From contig JAEUWP010000595.1 in assembly GCA_018524725.1 (NCBI GenBank), positions 1 through 47,380 of the forward strand: a stretch of DNA of 47,380 bases. Direction: 5' to 3'. The position numbers were made by a program, and so were the translations under genes. Source of the DNA: Podaxis mareebaensis. Taxonomy: Eukaryota > Basidiomycota > Agaricomycetes > Agaricales > Agaricaceae. The notes under the pieces are model-generated. The model was not told where the DNA came from. It did no database searches and saw nothing but the letters and a program-made list of their open reading frames with translations. This document shows, in pieces, positions 11,696 through 22,397 of the stretch. The first letter of the stretch is position 1; every line of letters starts with the position of its first letter.

Positions 11696-14600
11696 TCAAT
11701 CCCTCGTGGCCGCCGAATTGTCTTCTTCGCCTTCCAACCCAACCAAGTCCACAAGATCCACAAATTCTGTAACTTGAAGCTGATGAGGTGACCGTGCGTG
11801 GTAAGGAATTAGCCGGAATGCTGCAAACTTGAGTTTTGAAACAATGCCGGTCACTTCCGCTAGGATATATGCGCCGCTTCGAAGGCGTTTTACGACCACC
11901 ATTGGTCCGAAGTAGCGGGGCTTGCACTTGCGGCCGATCTCGGGCTCAATTTTTTTATTGAGGACAAGGACGAGCGTTCCAGGAGTGAAATCATAGTCGA
12001 ACATCTTGTTTTTGTTGCCTTTTTCGAAGTGTTTAATAGAACGAAACCGAGCCTTCACTACTTGATTGTGGATCTCGGCTAAATCTTCATCACGCTTCTC
12101 GAGTGCCCATGCCCGAATTGCAATGAGTTCTGTCAAGGAAAGTTTGTGTGAAATTGGGGGAGCAAGGAACGTGGCTTCTGTGATGTCGAAGGGGAGTAGA
12201 GGCTCAACGCCATGGACTGCAAAATATGGTGTAAGTCCCGTAGATTTCCGTGTAGTCACCCGATCTGCCCAGAACACGTATGGTGCATGTTCGTACCATT
12301 TCTGAACATTACCATCGCAGACTTTGATGAGTGCGTCTCGAATCGTTCTGTGAGTGCTCTCCACAACACCATTTGACTGCGAGTTGTAAGCAGAGATGTG
12401 AATGTGGTTGATGTGGTACTTAGCGGATAGCCAGTCGAGTGCTGCCACAAAGGCTGTTCCATTGTCCGTAACGATCTCCTCGAGTCCACCCCATTGGCAC
12501 AGAATTTCCTCAAAAATGAAGCTACCCAGAGTGCGTCCTGTTTCCTTCATGAGAGCCCGCCATTCTGGCCACCCTGTGAGACTGCAACGTGCTTGCACAA
12601 TATACTTGTACCCATGAGATGGTGGCATGTGCATCGTGTCGATATAGGCCTTGCGAAATAAGGGAGCTGGTGTCTGGACAGTTGGTGGAATGATGACATG
12701 TTCCGTGGATCGAATCTGGCACTGATGGCATGTCTTGATGAACCATCGGAGGTCGTCGTTGAGAGATGGCCACCAGAAATGATCTGTAAGAGTTCGTCGT
12801 GTGGCAAAGAATCCCTTGTGGCCTAATCGGTCATGTGCTTCGATCAACAAACGTGTTCGTTCCTGCGGTTCCATGATGACGACTTGATGTTTGCCTGAGT
12901 ACTCTTTCCTCCATAATCGCCCGCTGTTTACGAAAAACTTGCCCGCATGGTTGATTAGCTTCTTCCTCGCTTTCTCGGTGAGTCCCTCTGGCATCTGCAG
13001 GGTTTCTAGAAAGTTCCTGATCCTCGTCATTTCCACATCTCTCTGCCTCGTGTTGTCGTCATATGGCCTCGTGGTATCTGTGCCTTCCCTGCCCTTTCCT
13101 TCTAAAATGGCGCCCTCGTCATTCTCTTCCAAATCCCCTTTCCTCCCAACCATCTTGACCCTTGCCCAATTTTCTTCCAATCTCTGATGAACCTCTGCTA
13201 CCCAGATCCCACAACCCAGAGCCTCGTCCACCCAGTCCTCTGCTTCTTCCTCCGCCTCATCTTCATCCTCGCTGTCTTCTGACCTCCTCCGCCTTGACAA
13301 CCCGTCTGGTCCCACATGTTTGGTCCCTGGAACGTGTACCAACTCGAAGTCAAACAACAAAATTGCTGCAATCCATCGGTTTATTGCTGCATTAGGATGA
13401 ACATCAGGTCGGTTGATCATCCCTTTTATATATTTTGCATCTGCTTCAACAACCAGCTTGGGTACTCCAATAATCCAGATTTTGCATGCGTTGAGTGCCC
13501 GATAGAGGCCATATAGTTCCAGTTTTGCTTGGGAGTAACGTGAGATTCGTTCATTCCATGCTATTGATCCGAATCGGGCAGGTCATCTTCATTTGGTGCT
13601 ATCGAGCTGTGCCAGGATGTAACCGACTGTGATGACTGAGGTGTCGATGGAGAGAATGACATCATACGGGAGTGTGTGGTCGATTGGTCATATTGCTTCA
13701 CATGTCGTGACTTTGGTTTTCACTTCTTTCATGGCTGCTCGCTGTTCATCGCCCCACTCGAACTCGGCCTTTGTTACTCGGGTTAACTTGGTAAGTGGAT
13801 TGCAGATTTCCGCGAAGGACTTGATCCAATTCCTAACTGTCCCTGCCATGCCTAGAAATCCCCTCACTTCTGACACGTTCCTACACTCTGGCCACCTCAG
13901 GATCTTGTCAACAGTCGTTGTATCTGGCCTCTGTCCTTCGTAAGTGCATAACCGCCCTACTACCACAATCTCTGGTTGACACAGTTGGAGCTTTGCTGCT
14001 GAAACTGTTGCTCCCGCATGTTTGAGCCGATGGAGGATTCGATTAAGGTCGACTGCGTGCTCCCAGATGAACCATCGAATTTCTGGGTTATCTGGAATTG
14101 TTTCGTAAGTGCCATTGTCCTTCTCGTAATGTGTTTTTGGCCCTAATAAGGTGATATCGTCTAGGAAGTTGGGTGCATTTTTGGTTTCGTCTTGCAGGAT
14201 AAAAGCGACATCGTTTTGAAATATCCCCACTGAGCCTGTCCATCCTTGTGGTAAAACCGTTAGACAAAACGTCCCCAGAGGTGTGTCAAAGGTAGTTAGA
14301 TCTCGTGATTCCTCCGCTAAGCCCCGATGATCATAGCCAACAAACATGTCTAGCCCTGAGTAAATTCCTCGAGCTGCGCATTGTTCAGCATAGAGATGGA
14401 CGAGTGGTGGTGCCTGGGAGTCTCAAATGGTGATGGCATTGAGAGGCGTCAAGTTGTGTACAATTCGTACGTTCCCATCTTTCTTGGCTACTGTGAACCA
14501 TTGATGCCGATATGAGCTGTAGGATGGTTCGTAAACACCTGTCTCGATCTTTTGTTTGATGAGGTCAATGACTTTGTCGCAAATTCCAGGTGGTATGGGG

Positions 14601-15589
14601 AGTGATTTCTTTGTCCAAGGCACATGCTCAATGATGGGGATTTTTATAGGTTCGAAATAGTCGTCGCAGAATCGCCCTTTCTCAGTTTCGTCCCATGCGA
14701 GGCTGCTTTCGTTGTTCATCAAGGCTTGGGCAATGAGGTTCTGTTCTGTGAGAGTAAGGAAGTTGTTCTGAAAAAGGCCAAGTGCCTCCATGCGTTCCTG
14801 AGTGAGTCGTGAGCCTGGTTGGAATGGCAGTGGATGTGTTGATAGGGGGGGTAATGTGTCAAGGGGGTTTTCGGGAAGTCGTCGCACTACTCGATATTCG
14901 CTCGGCATTGTAGCAGGTACTGGACATGTCTTGTTCGCGACCTTCTTGTATGCCAGGCAGTGCGCCTGTGTATTGTACTCGAAGGATATCTCGAGGACTG
15001 TATTGGTGAGTGAGTCTTGAGCCCCAGTGATCTTCATTGTCTCTGGCTGATTTCCCATAACCATTAGACTCCGTCGTGACTTTTCTTCAACCCTTGCTCT
15101 TGTTGGTATCACCACTTTCTGTGCTGGGTTCATGGGGTTCGTGACTATGATCTCGACCTGCCCGTCTGTTCGCACTTCTCGCCCCAGCTTAACTCCTTGC
15201 TGCCATGGCCGTCCCAACAATAATTTATATGGTGCCATCCCCACCACGAATGCATGCGCGTATGTGCTGACTCCTCCTATCATGATTTCCAACCACTCGA
15301 CGCAACCTTCTAGCTCTTCCTTCCCTCCGTTCGCTGTCTGCATAGTCATCCGCCTTCCCCGATTCATCTCACAGCCCAGCTCCTCACACAGATCTCGCCG
15401 AATGATCACAATTTCTGATCCTTCATCCAGCAGTCCCATTTCCCTAACTATTTGCCCATCTTTGCCCTTTAGCTTTACTTCAACTTCGCGGAGTGGTGTT
15501 GAAAATTCAAGGGGGACTCCTGGTGTCGTCGTAACCATGGTACCAGCAGTTGGGATTCGTTGTGTGCGTATGTTGTCTATCATTAATCG
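11696..15589 (-). pseudogene. pol: Element 2 Pol: protease, RT, RNase H, integrase
   Basis: Same frame as Gag. Protease: LLDEGSEIVII with Asp at 15425-15427 (DEG in place of the usual DSG) and LLLGRPW. RT: VHNLTPLNAIT, then LPQGW, and FLDD (14156-14167) in place of YxDD. RNase H: SIDTSVIT, AKLELYGL and VEADAKYI supply the acidic residues. Integrase, counted from the methionine at 13420: His196, His201, Cys231, Cys234 zinc domain; Asp261, Asp319, Glu354 catalytic triad intact. Internal stops at 14423-14425, 13688-13690, 13589-13591 and 13583-13585 are all TGA; the first interrupts a spot normally Arg-Asp-Ser. The frame ends at 11696. No chromodomain. Confidence 0.9.
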
Positions 15590-17743
15590 TCAAAGATCGG
15601 GGCTGACAGCTAGTAGCTGCTTGATGGTGATTTCGGGAACTGGTACATTCAGGAGGTGCTGAAAGGTTTCTTGTGTCAGCTGTGGGTTCACGATTTTTGA
15701 CTCGAAGTGGTAGGCTGGTTGTATGCCTGCTGGTCCTTTGTTTCCTTCCTGTCTTTCTCCGCCTGCTTTCCCTTCTTTCTTTTCGAAATCCTTCTTCCCC
15801 TGCACTCGTGTAGTCACCAACCCATCTGCTTCTTCTCCCATACTCTCCAACTCAGTCATAGCTCCCCATACGAACCCTTCCTCCTCAAAATCCTGCACTG
15901 ATATGAATGATGTCATGGCACCAGGTGTTTCCATGTGTGGGGGAGAATCACGTATTGTTGGGGTTGTTGGACTCGATGTAGTGGTGGTCGTAGACAGTGG
16001 TAGGGGTCCTCCCCACTTCATGTCGATTGCTGCCTTGAAGCCATCTGGGTGCCATTCGATTGGTGATCCGTCTGCATGAACATGGAAACCATTGGGGAGT
16101 ACCAGCATTCGGTTTGTGCGCACGTATTCTTGTGCAACTGTGCATACTCGCATCTTGTGAGGGCCTTTGCACATGTGGCATGCAATTTCTGGTGATGAAT
16201 TCGGGTGTTGCATGGATGCACTTGGGTTTCCAGATGGCATGTGTGGTCCCCGATTGGGTTGGCCAGGATATCGTGGTCGCATGTGTGGATATGGTTGAAA
16301 CCCTGGTGGCTGGGATGGATACTGTGGCTGGTACGGTTGCACGGGTGGCATTGATGGATACTGTGGCTGGTATGGTTGCACAGGTGGCATTGATGGTTGG
16401 AAGTGCTGTGTTGTCGGCATCGTGGGGTGTGTCAGCATGTTTTGTGTCGCTGGATATTGGGAAAATGATGCTGGGTGTGGTTGTAACTGCGATATAGTTC
16501 CAGTGTTCATGGTCCATCGTGATAAGACTGGTGGTGGTATGTGTTCCTTGAGTACTGGAGCCAGTGTGACGAGTTTCGCATATTTCGCCATGTACATTGC
16601 ATCTCCCACATCGAGTCCTCGTAGTTGTCGCGTCAACTCCTCAATACCTTCTGTATCGTCTCCTTTCCCCTTCCCCTCAAACCGCACCTTCCTTGTTCTA
16701 ACCTCTCCTTTCTTCAGCTTCCGGCCTTTCTTTTTCTTCTTCCAATCCTCCTCATCACTTGATGTTTCTGTATCTGATTCTGAAGACTCCGATGAGTCCT
16801 CCGAACTCTCTGAATCCTCCGAATCTGAATCATCTGAGCTGCTACCCCTTCGACCCTTCCTTGATCTTTTCTTCGCCCTTGACCTCCTCTTTCCTCTTGA
16901 CCTATCTTCTTCATCCACCGCTTCTCCTGAAAGAACAAATCTTCCAGCCTTCCATGCTTCTTCGATCTTTGGAATCTGTGACCGGCTGAGGTTCTTGTCC
17001 TCTACCTCAAGTCGGGCTCGAATAAGCTTGCACGTGCTTGTTGGAAGTCCTTTCCAGAAGTAACGGTCGCATTCATCGGTCGAAATCTTGTTGTTGGTTA
17101 CAAGGTGTGTGGCGATTCGCGAAAACTCCCGGTAAAACTTGTTGAGCTGATCTTCATTACGAATTCTCCTGTCTTCATCCTCAATGAAATCGAGCAAATG
17201 ATTGAGGGTGATCTTCTCGCCGAGTGCTGTTTTCAAGTATGTTTCTAGGATTTTTGTCTTGAGGGTGTCGTAATTCTGATCATAGCCATCCAATCCCTTC
17301 CAGAATTGCTTGGTTTCACTGTCTGTGTACTTCACCACCATTTTAGCCTTCTCCGCTGATGTTAACCCACAGCTATCAGCCAAGTCTTCAAATTCCTCCA
17401 AGAATTCCAACAGCTTCTTTGGCTTTTCTGAATTGAAGTGGGGTGCCTTCTTGCTAGACGCGCGTGGCATTCCCCCAACTCCTATTGGCCCCAGTCTATT
17501 GCCTGACATTGCAGCAGGAGGTGATGGCGTGGTAATCAGTGATGCAGTGATATGTGGTACAGCGGTTGGTGTGATATTTGTGAAGTCGGCAAGTAGAAGT
17601 TTCCGGGAGTGTCCTCGTAAGGTTCCTTCTTCCAAGGGTTGATGTTCGGTGATGTCTGATAGAATAGTTGGCCTTTCGAAGGCAGTAGGTTTGACGTTGG
17701 TTACAACAGGTTCTGATACGCTTCGCTTGGTAGACTTCTTCAA
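15590..17743 (-). pseudogene. gag: Element 2 Gag part of the Gag-Pol frame
   Basis: 717 codons from the TTG at 17743; the first true in-frame ATG is at 17509 (MSGNRLGPIG), the likelier start and giving about 639 residues. Capsid-type domain (FEDLADSCGLTSAEKAKMVV onward), then a basic/acidic low-complexity stretch (KKRSRKGRRG, SSDDSDSEDSESSEDSSES), a direct repeat of PPVQPYQPQYPSMPP units, and a zinc knuckle CHMCKGPHKMRVC of the shortened form CX2CX3HX4C. It ends in TGA at 15590-15592. The next codons stay in frame with pol, so the stop is probably a CGA arginine codon changed to TGA, not a designed terminator. Confidence 0.85.
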
Positions 17744-17915
17744 TGTCGTAGTTGGATGTCCTCGAAGCGTTGTAGGACTTGCTTCACGTGGCTTGGGTGA
17801 TGTGTTAACTGATGAACTTGCCGCAAGACGGCGCGTCCAGGTGCGAGTTTGGCGGGTGCTGCTGGGTTCAGACGTGATGGAAGTAAGAGGGATGCAGTGT
17901 CAAGGACAACTACAG

Positions 17916-17934
17916 CCCCTCGCGGTGGGCTCCA
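17916..17934 (-). promoter_or_regulatory. Primer binding site of element 2
   Basis: On the minus strand this reads TGGAGCCCACCGCGAGGGG, three bases after the 5' LTR. It begins with TGG, the complement of a tRNA 3' CCA end, and so looks like a standard tRNA primer site. The tRNA was not identified. Confidence 0.65.
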
Positions 17935-17937
17935 CTA

Positions 17938-18250
17938 TGAATGACGAAGGTTGTGAGTAAGAGGGGCTGAGAGTGAGAGAGAGAGACGGCAGCTCAAGAT
18001 AGGAATTAGACTCCAAGAGAGAGGTGTATTTCGATACGCGTTCAACAACTATTTCTACGAAATCGGACAATGGCAGACAGTGACAAAAGTATCTAAGAGG
18101 GGACGAACAAAGGAGGACGGTTGCGACGCGTCCTATGGCGAGAGACGAGTTGTTTAGGTAAAAAAATAGATACTCGGACCATTGTTCGGTTACAGAGGAG
18201 AACAATGCGATGTTCCGTCGTGCTCGCGCAGCCGTTTCCCATTCCCTACA
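17938..18250 (-). repeat. Element 2 5' LTR
   Basis: 313 bases, same ends as the partner at 11243-11555. It keeps CG at most of the differing sites; at one site (17954) it carries T where the partner keeps C. Confidence 0.95.
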
Positions 18251-18254
18251 GTGT
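18251..18254. other. Target site duplication of element 2, right copy
   Basis: GTGT immediately after the right LTR, matching 11239-11242. Confidence 0.7.
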
Positions 18255-18437
18255 GTTATAAGGTCAGCTGTCCTAACGACAGCTGACGATGAGATTATAA
18301 AGAGTGTGTGTTTGATGGATTGAGTAATCCATCAATGCTGAAGACAAACAAGAGAATTTATTAATTAATTAATAAAAGGAGTGACTAATTGATGAGGGAA
18401 TAAGAGACAACACGATGGTAAGGGCCCAGCCCTTACA
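18255..18437 (-). repeat. Element 1 5' LTR, right half
   Basis: Continuation of the LTR split by element 2. Holds three perfect hairpins: 18263-18287 (10 bp stem, 5-base loop), 18312-18335 (10 bp stem, 4-base loop) and 18418-18436 (8 bp stem, 3-base loop) at its very end. A TTAATTAATTAATAAA run lies near 18360. The host sequence CTCCC (18438-18442) should be the target duplication. Confidence 0.55.
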
Positions 18438-18717
18438 CTCCCTCTTGTCTCCACCCTGCTTATTCCCATCTAGGCTGTCATTCCATAATGTCACACATCT
18501 TTGTCATTGTCATTGTCCTCATGAGGATTCTCAGCCAATCTTCATTCTGAGATCCCAGGTGAGTCTTCTGCATCCCCCCTGCCATCTACATCATATTCAC
18601 CATCCTGTTCGCTTTCTGTGTGGCTTCCAGCACTTGTTCATGGGAGAAAATGCATCGTCTTATGGGTGTTTCTAACAAATTGGAAATTGTGGTGCAGGCA
18701 GTGAAAGCTTCAGTTCA
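18438..18717 (-). pseudogene. Duplicated acidic coding fragment, copy 1
   Basis: Diverged direct repeat of 18977-19266. Read on the minus strand it gives an acidic, disordered-looking peptide (ESEQDGEYDVDGRGDAEDSP, then RLAENPHEDNDNDKD) with TGA and TAG stops. The plus strand shows splice-like GTGAGT and TTCCAG borders, but the minus reading conserves acidic character better between the copies. Origin unknown; acidic linkers like this occur in several fungal transposases. Confidence 0.4.
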
Positions 18718-18976
18718 TAAGTACTAGATATGCACCCAGCAGGATGTCTTGTCATCCCAAGTCTGAAGAGACCATATACTTGCAAGCCAGGATTAGCACA
18801 AACAACAAAGGGAATTCTATAACTCAGTTTATGAAAGGAATACTGAAGTAGGGACTATGGCATTCCACTGGACATATTTTTGAGTACATTGGGGAGAGAG
18901 TATAGTTGGGAATGAAGGACAGTGTGTACCTTATGCCTTATGCCTCTGTGTCTGCTAAATACCCTTCATCCTCATC

Positions 18977-19266
18977 ACTGCCCTCTTCTTCACCTCCACC
19001 CTCCTCGTTCCTATCTAGGCTTTCATTTCACAACATACATGCATCATCCTCATCGCTGTCATCCTCATGAAGATTGTCAGCCAATCTATGTTCTGACTTG
19101 GTCCTAGGTGAGTTTTGTGTTTCCTGTTCATCATCCACATCGTATCTGCTGTTCTGACTGTCTTCTGTGTTGCTTTCAGCTTCTGTTCATTGAAGAATAT
19201 CATTTTCTTACTGTTGTTCCTAGTGGATTGAGTGTTGCGATGGAGGCAGTGAAAGATTCAGTTGAT
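18977..19266 (-). pseudogene. Duplicated acidic coding fragment, copy 2
   Basis: Partner of 18438-18717. The minus-strand reading includes YDVDDEQETQNSPRTKSE and RLADNLHEDDSDEDDA, then an in-frame TGA and another acidic run (EEGGGEEEGSDEDEG). The two copies align along their length with many transitions. No family recognised. Confidence 0.4.
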
Positions 19267-20168
19267 GATGCAGTGGTATCTAGAGTTGGTGAGCAGGCAC
19301 CAGGACTGTTATGAGAGTACTTACAGAGCAACCGGTTGGAAAGTGTTCATTCTGTAGCATGTCAATACTGTGTGCTTGATTGAAAAGAGAGACGAGATCA
19401 GTTCCAAGTCATGAAGTTCATGTTCCCACTATACATGTACAAACAAATAATTGGGCGTTGCTCATATTCATGGGTCTGAAGGGGTTTTTCACTTGAAAAT
19501 GTCTATTGTAGATACTGTAGGTACTGTAGAATGCATTATATTTAGGTCAGCTAAAGTTAATCAGTGATTGCCAGGGCTGATGCGATATGTGGCCTGAGCG
19601 GTTTACAATCTCTCCTACACCCGCAAGATCTGCTGTCTATATAGCCATTTAAGTGCTACTAACACTAATATGCCCATGTATGTTATGCCAATGTTTTTTA
19701 ATCTTACATTTTTGCTCATTATTCCAGAAAATGGAAAGATTTTATATTTTGAATGCCAAAAAAATGTTGAATATGAATATCTACCTGAAATATCATTGCA
19801 GGTCAATACATTCTGAACAAAAGGATTTGATGGCATAAGAAATGTGCTCAAATGTTTCGGCCATGCTGTTATAGCACCGAAAACATTGCATGCCCTTACA
19901 TACTGCTTCAAATGTTTTTTTTCTGCTATTAATGTCTATTTTATCTTTCAAATACTATACATAAACCAAAATGTAATAATAGTTTTAAGCCATTTCACTG
20001 ATGTTATTCTACATATCTATATTGAGACATTCATAGTTACTTCAGTGTTCTAATTATACTAGACCAAGCCTGAGGTAAGATACTAGATCTGCTGAAAGGA
20101 GTTACTGATATACATGGTATCACCAAGTCTGAGTGCTAAGTATAGCCTAGCTTCTGAAGATCCAAGGT

Positions 20169-20173
20169 GAGAC
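20169..20173. other. Target site duplication of element A, left copy
   Basis: GAGAC, repeated exactly at 42236-42240, over 22 kb away. Confidence 0.85.
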
Positions 20174-20930
20174 TGTTACAAGGTTTCTTCTTTGGCTGAA
20201 CAATGCCTAAGTCAGAGCCTATCCTTGTAAAGGGGACAAGCAGAGGTCCTAGTCCTGTTCAGGTCAGTAGGAGCTGCTCTGTTTAACCTCAGGTGGCTGT
20301 TCACGTTGTCTCTAGGCAGCAAACTCATATAGATTGCATGCTCCATAGGACAAGACATTGACAAGAAGCCTGAGAGGGAAAAGCTGTCTTCCAAGGGCAA
20401 AGAGTTGTAGACTTTAACATGCTACTGTTGCTCTGGACTTATTCAAGTACCAAGAGGAGGTAACATGCATTAGGATTAGACTTGGCTAATCTACATGTCC
20501 AGGCATTGTACATATACTAAGTCCAATGACTACTTAAGGAAGTAGATCAATTGTAGCATAGTAGATGAAATAGTAGAAGAAGAAAGGGACATGGGTAAAG
20601 TCTGCATGAGTGAACATAATTGATGCAAGCATAAATATGACAGAGGTGACAAAACTTATACCTGGTCCAAATATAGAAAAGTGTCTAGGAAAGGAAGTAG
20701 TAAGTTTAGCATTCAATCACAGATCATCATTGCATGGAAAATACACTCTGTGGTAATGGCACGCTTCGTCTACTTTCTCGCACATCTCCCAATCAAGTGT
20801 TTGTCACAACTCAGTGGTTTCCTGCCAGAGGCTGACCATCATGTGCTTCATCAGATCCCAGTCTTTGTAGGTTTGCTTCTCAGTCTCTTCAGTCTCCTCA
20901 GTGATCTCAGAGTCTGCAATATTTGTAACA
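20174..20930 (-). repeat. Element A 3' LTR
   Basis: 757 bases, TGTTACAAGG...TTTGTAACA, with 5-bp terminal inverted repeats TGTTA/TAACA. The 3' end of the accessory reading frame of the element runs into it, to a stop at 20717-20719. A TATA box and the putative transcript start are in the middle, as in the 5' LTR. Confidence 0.9.
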
Positions 20931-22397
20931 TGATCCCCTTCATAATGTCGAGTGTCCTCACTTGACTCAGTGACTCCTGGTAATGTTTTCATCATCATAA
21001 GGGTATTCATGCATTCCCTCTCCTGTGTCATCCATGATGCTTTGGAGGGTGCATTCAATTGACTGAGCTGACCATTGTCAAGGGCAAATGCATCAGTCAG
21101 AGGCTCTGGGGATGATGGTGGTATTGATGGTGTGACAGGAGAGGTGTGGAGGAGATCTGTCATGGCATTCATCAGCAAATCTAGGTCCTCGGATGTTGTT
21201 GGCAGTGGTGAGGCCTGCCTGAAGGAGAATGTGACTTCTGTGGCAGCACGAATGAATGGGTGAAGGAGATCTTGAGTCTCCTGACAGTGAGGGTCGAGCT
21301 GCAGAGGGGGAGGAAGTTGATAAGGAGAGAGTTGAGGAATGAGCATTCTGGGATCAATTGTTTGAGGGAGTGCTAGTTCCTTGTCCACTATCCTGCTGCC
21401 CAGTAATGGCAGTGTGTTCAGTGAGTCTGGCCATGGTGAGCTGGGCTCGGTCAGTGAGGATTCTGGCATAATGGAACAGGGAACATGTTCTGATGGGATT
21501 AAGGAAACAGTACTTCTGGTAATGTCCAGGGGCATAATGGTGGCAGAAGGGGCAATAGTATCTCTTGCATTGATCTGCCCTATGACCCACATTGCTACAT
21601 TGATAGCAGGTAGCATGTTGGTCGGATAGGGTGAGGATAGGATCATCAGCAATAACAATTTCTGTATTTCCAGAAGTTCCTGCTTTGGGGTGTTGTTGAT
21701 CCACATCATGAAGTTGCTCGGGTACTGAAGTGGCTCCTTGGTTCCATTGGGGCAAGGGGTTGCGAGTAACATTGCCAGATCTAAGTCCAATTTGTGGGTG
21801 GAGAAAAGCAGATACATCCTCTCACACTTGCAGAATTGCACAGTGGGTGCCTCAGAGGTATTGCCTTTCCTGATCAAGTCCTGGCAAGTCAATAACCTGA
21901 GCAAGGCAGGCACTGACTCTGTTGGCCAGTCTGTTAGCATGGAGCTGGCAATGTATTGCATTAAACCAAGTCAACCTGAAAGAGTCAAGTACTTCAGTTG
22001 ATTGATTACCACGCTCAAAAGTGGTCCTTGCTTGGGAAAAGGCATCTTGGTATAGAGAGTCAAGTTGTACTGCAGCAGAAAGAGTGGCATCACCTGCTTC
22101 TTGTAGGGCACAAGTCAAAAGGGTTCACCTTTGGGCACTTTGTGCTTCATGTAGTTGGAATGCCTCAGATATTTGGTGCCTGACTTCTGTGATGTCAGTG
22201 ACTTGTCTTTGCCATTCTTCATAGCAAAGAGACTTGGGGGTAGAGGGACAATCTTCTGGGGAAGGTGTCAGTTCATGAGTGAGAGGAGTAGGTGGAACAG
22301 AGATGAGGGTCTGCAATGATGCTCAGGTGAATGAGGTGTTAGAAGTAGGAGTGGTCAGGTAATCAGTGGTTGTAGTGTTGTTGGAGGTGAAAGACAT
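20717..22397 (-). pseudogene. Element A zinc-knuckle accessory ORF, running into the 3' LTR
   Basis: Starts at ATG 22397, 31 bases after the pol stop at 22429-22431. The first frame encodes a Thr/Ser-rich start, a helical region (TEVRHQISEAFQLHEAQ, IHCQLHANRLANRV) and a CCHC knuckle CYQCSNVGHRADQC followed by a second Cys/His cluster (YYCPFCHHYAPGHYQKYC); it stops at 21354. A second frame, open without any stop from 21961 to 20804 (385 codons), overlaps it, continues through the polypurine tract into the LTR, and in less decayed copies ends at 20717-20719 (WDLMKHMMVSLWQETTEL). The same two-frame arrangement is kept in element B. Either one protein is made by frameshift or splicing, or two overlapping proteins. 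Function unknown; nucleic-acid binding is likely from the knuckle. Confidence 0.65.
20931..20941 (-). promoter_or_regulatory. Polypurine tract of element A
   Basis: Minus-strand GAAGGGGATCA directly before the 3' LTR. The accessory reading frame passes through it. Confidence 0.6.

Larger units (their letters stand above)
11243..18250 (-). mobile_element. Element 2: nearly complete young Ty3/gypsy retrotransposon
   Basis: 7,008 bases, minus strand, inserted in the 5' LTR of element 1. It has two 313-base LTRs, a 4-base target duplication GTGT, a tRNA-type primer site, a polypurine tract and one Gag-Pol frame from 17743 to 11696. The LTRs differ at about six positions, all C/T at CpG sites. 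CpG is plentiful, unlike in its neighbours. It has no chromodomain and no extra ORF. Five internal TGA codons make it non-autonomous as it stands. Confidence 0.93.
1..18437 (-). mobile_element. Element 1: decayed Ty3/gypsy chromovirus, split by element 2
   Basis: Minus-strand LTR retrotransposon occupying 1-11242 and 18255-18437; the piece between is the younger element 2. Order along the minus strand: 5' LTR, proline-rich Gag, CCHC knuckle, protease, RT, RNase H, integrase, chromodomain, then a large extra ORF. Gag through chromodomain (10975 to 3488) lies in one reading frame broken by many stops. The 3' LTR is not in the window: bases 1-198 do not contain the LTR end seen at 18437. CpG is scarce and TG/CA abundant, so the copy is old. 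It is unusual in carrying perfect hairpins throughout (see findings). Confidence 0.85.
18438..20173. other. Host spacer between elements 1 and A
   Basis: Holds the diverged duplication described separately (18438-18717, 18977-19266). The remainder (19267-20173) is AT-rich with no convincing open frame; a 98-codon minus-strand frame at 19615-19911 has no recognisable motif. On the host chromosome this stretch is continuous with 42241 onward once element A is removed. Confidence 0.6.

Noticed and set aside
11696..17743. UGA recoding as an amino acid
   Set aside because: All breaks are TGA, which could suggest recoding, but the same DNA shows CpG decay everywhere, including in the LTRs, so CGA-to-TGA mutation is the simpler reading.
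19615..19911. 98-codon minus-strand frame in AT-rich spacer
   Set aside because: No recognisable domain and no context; could be chance.
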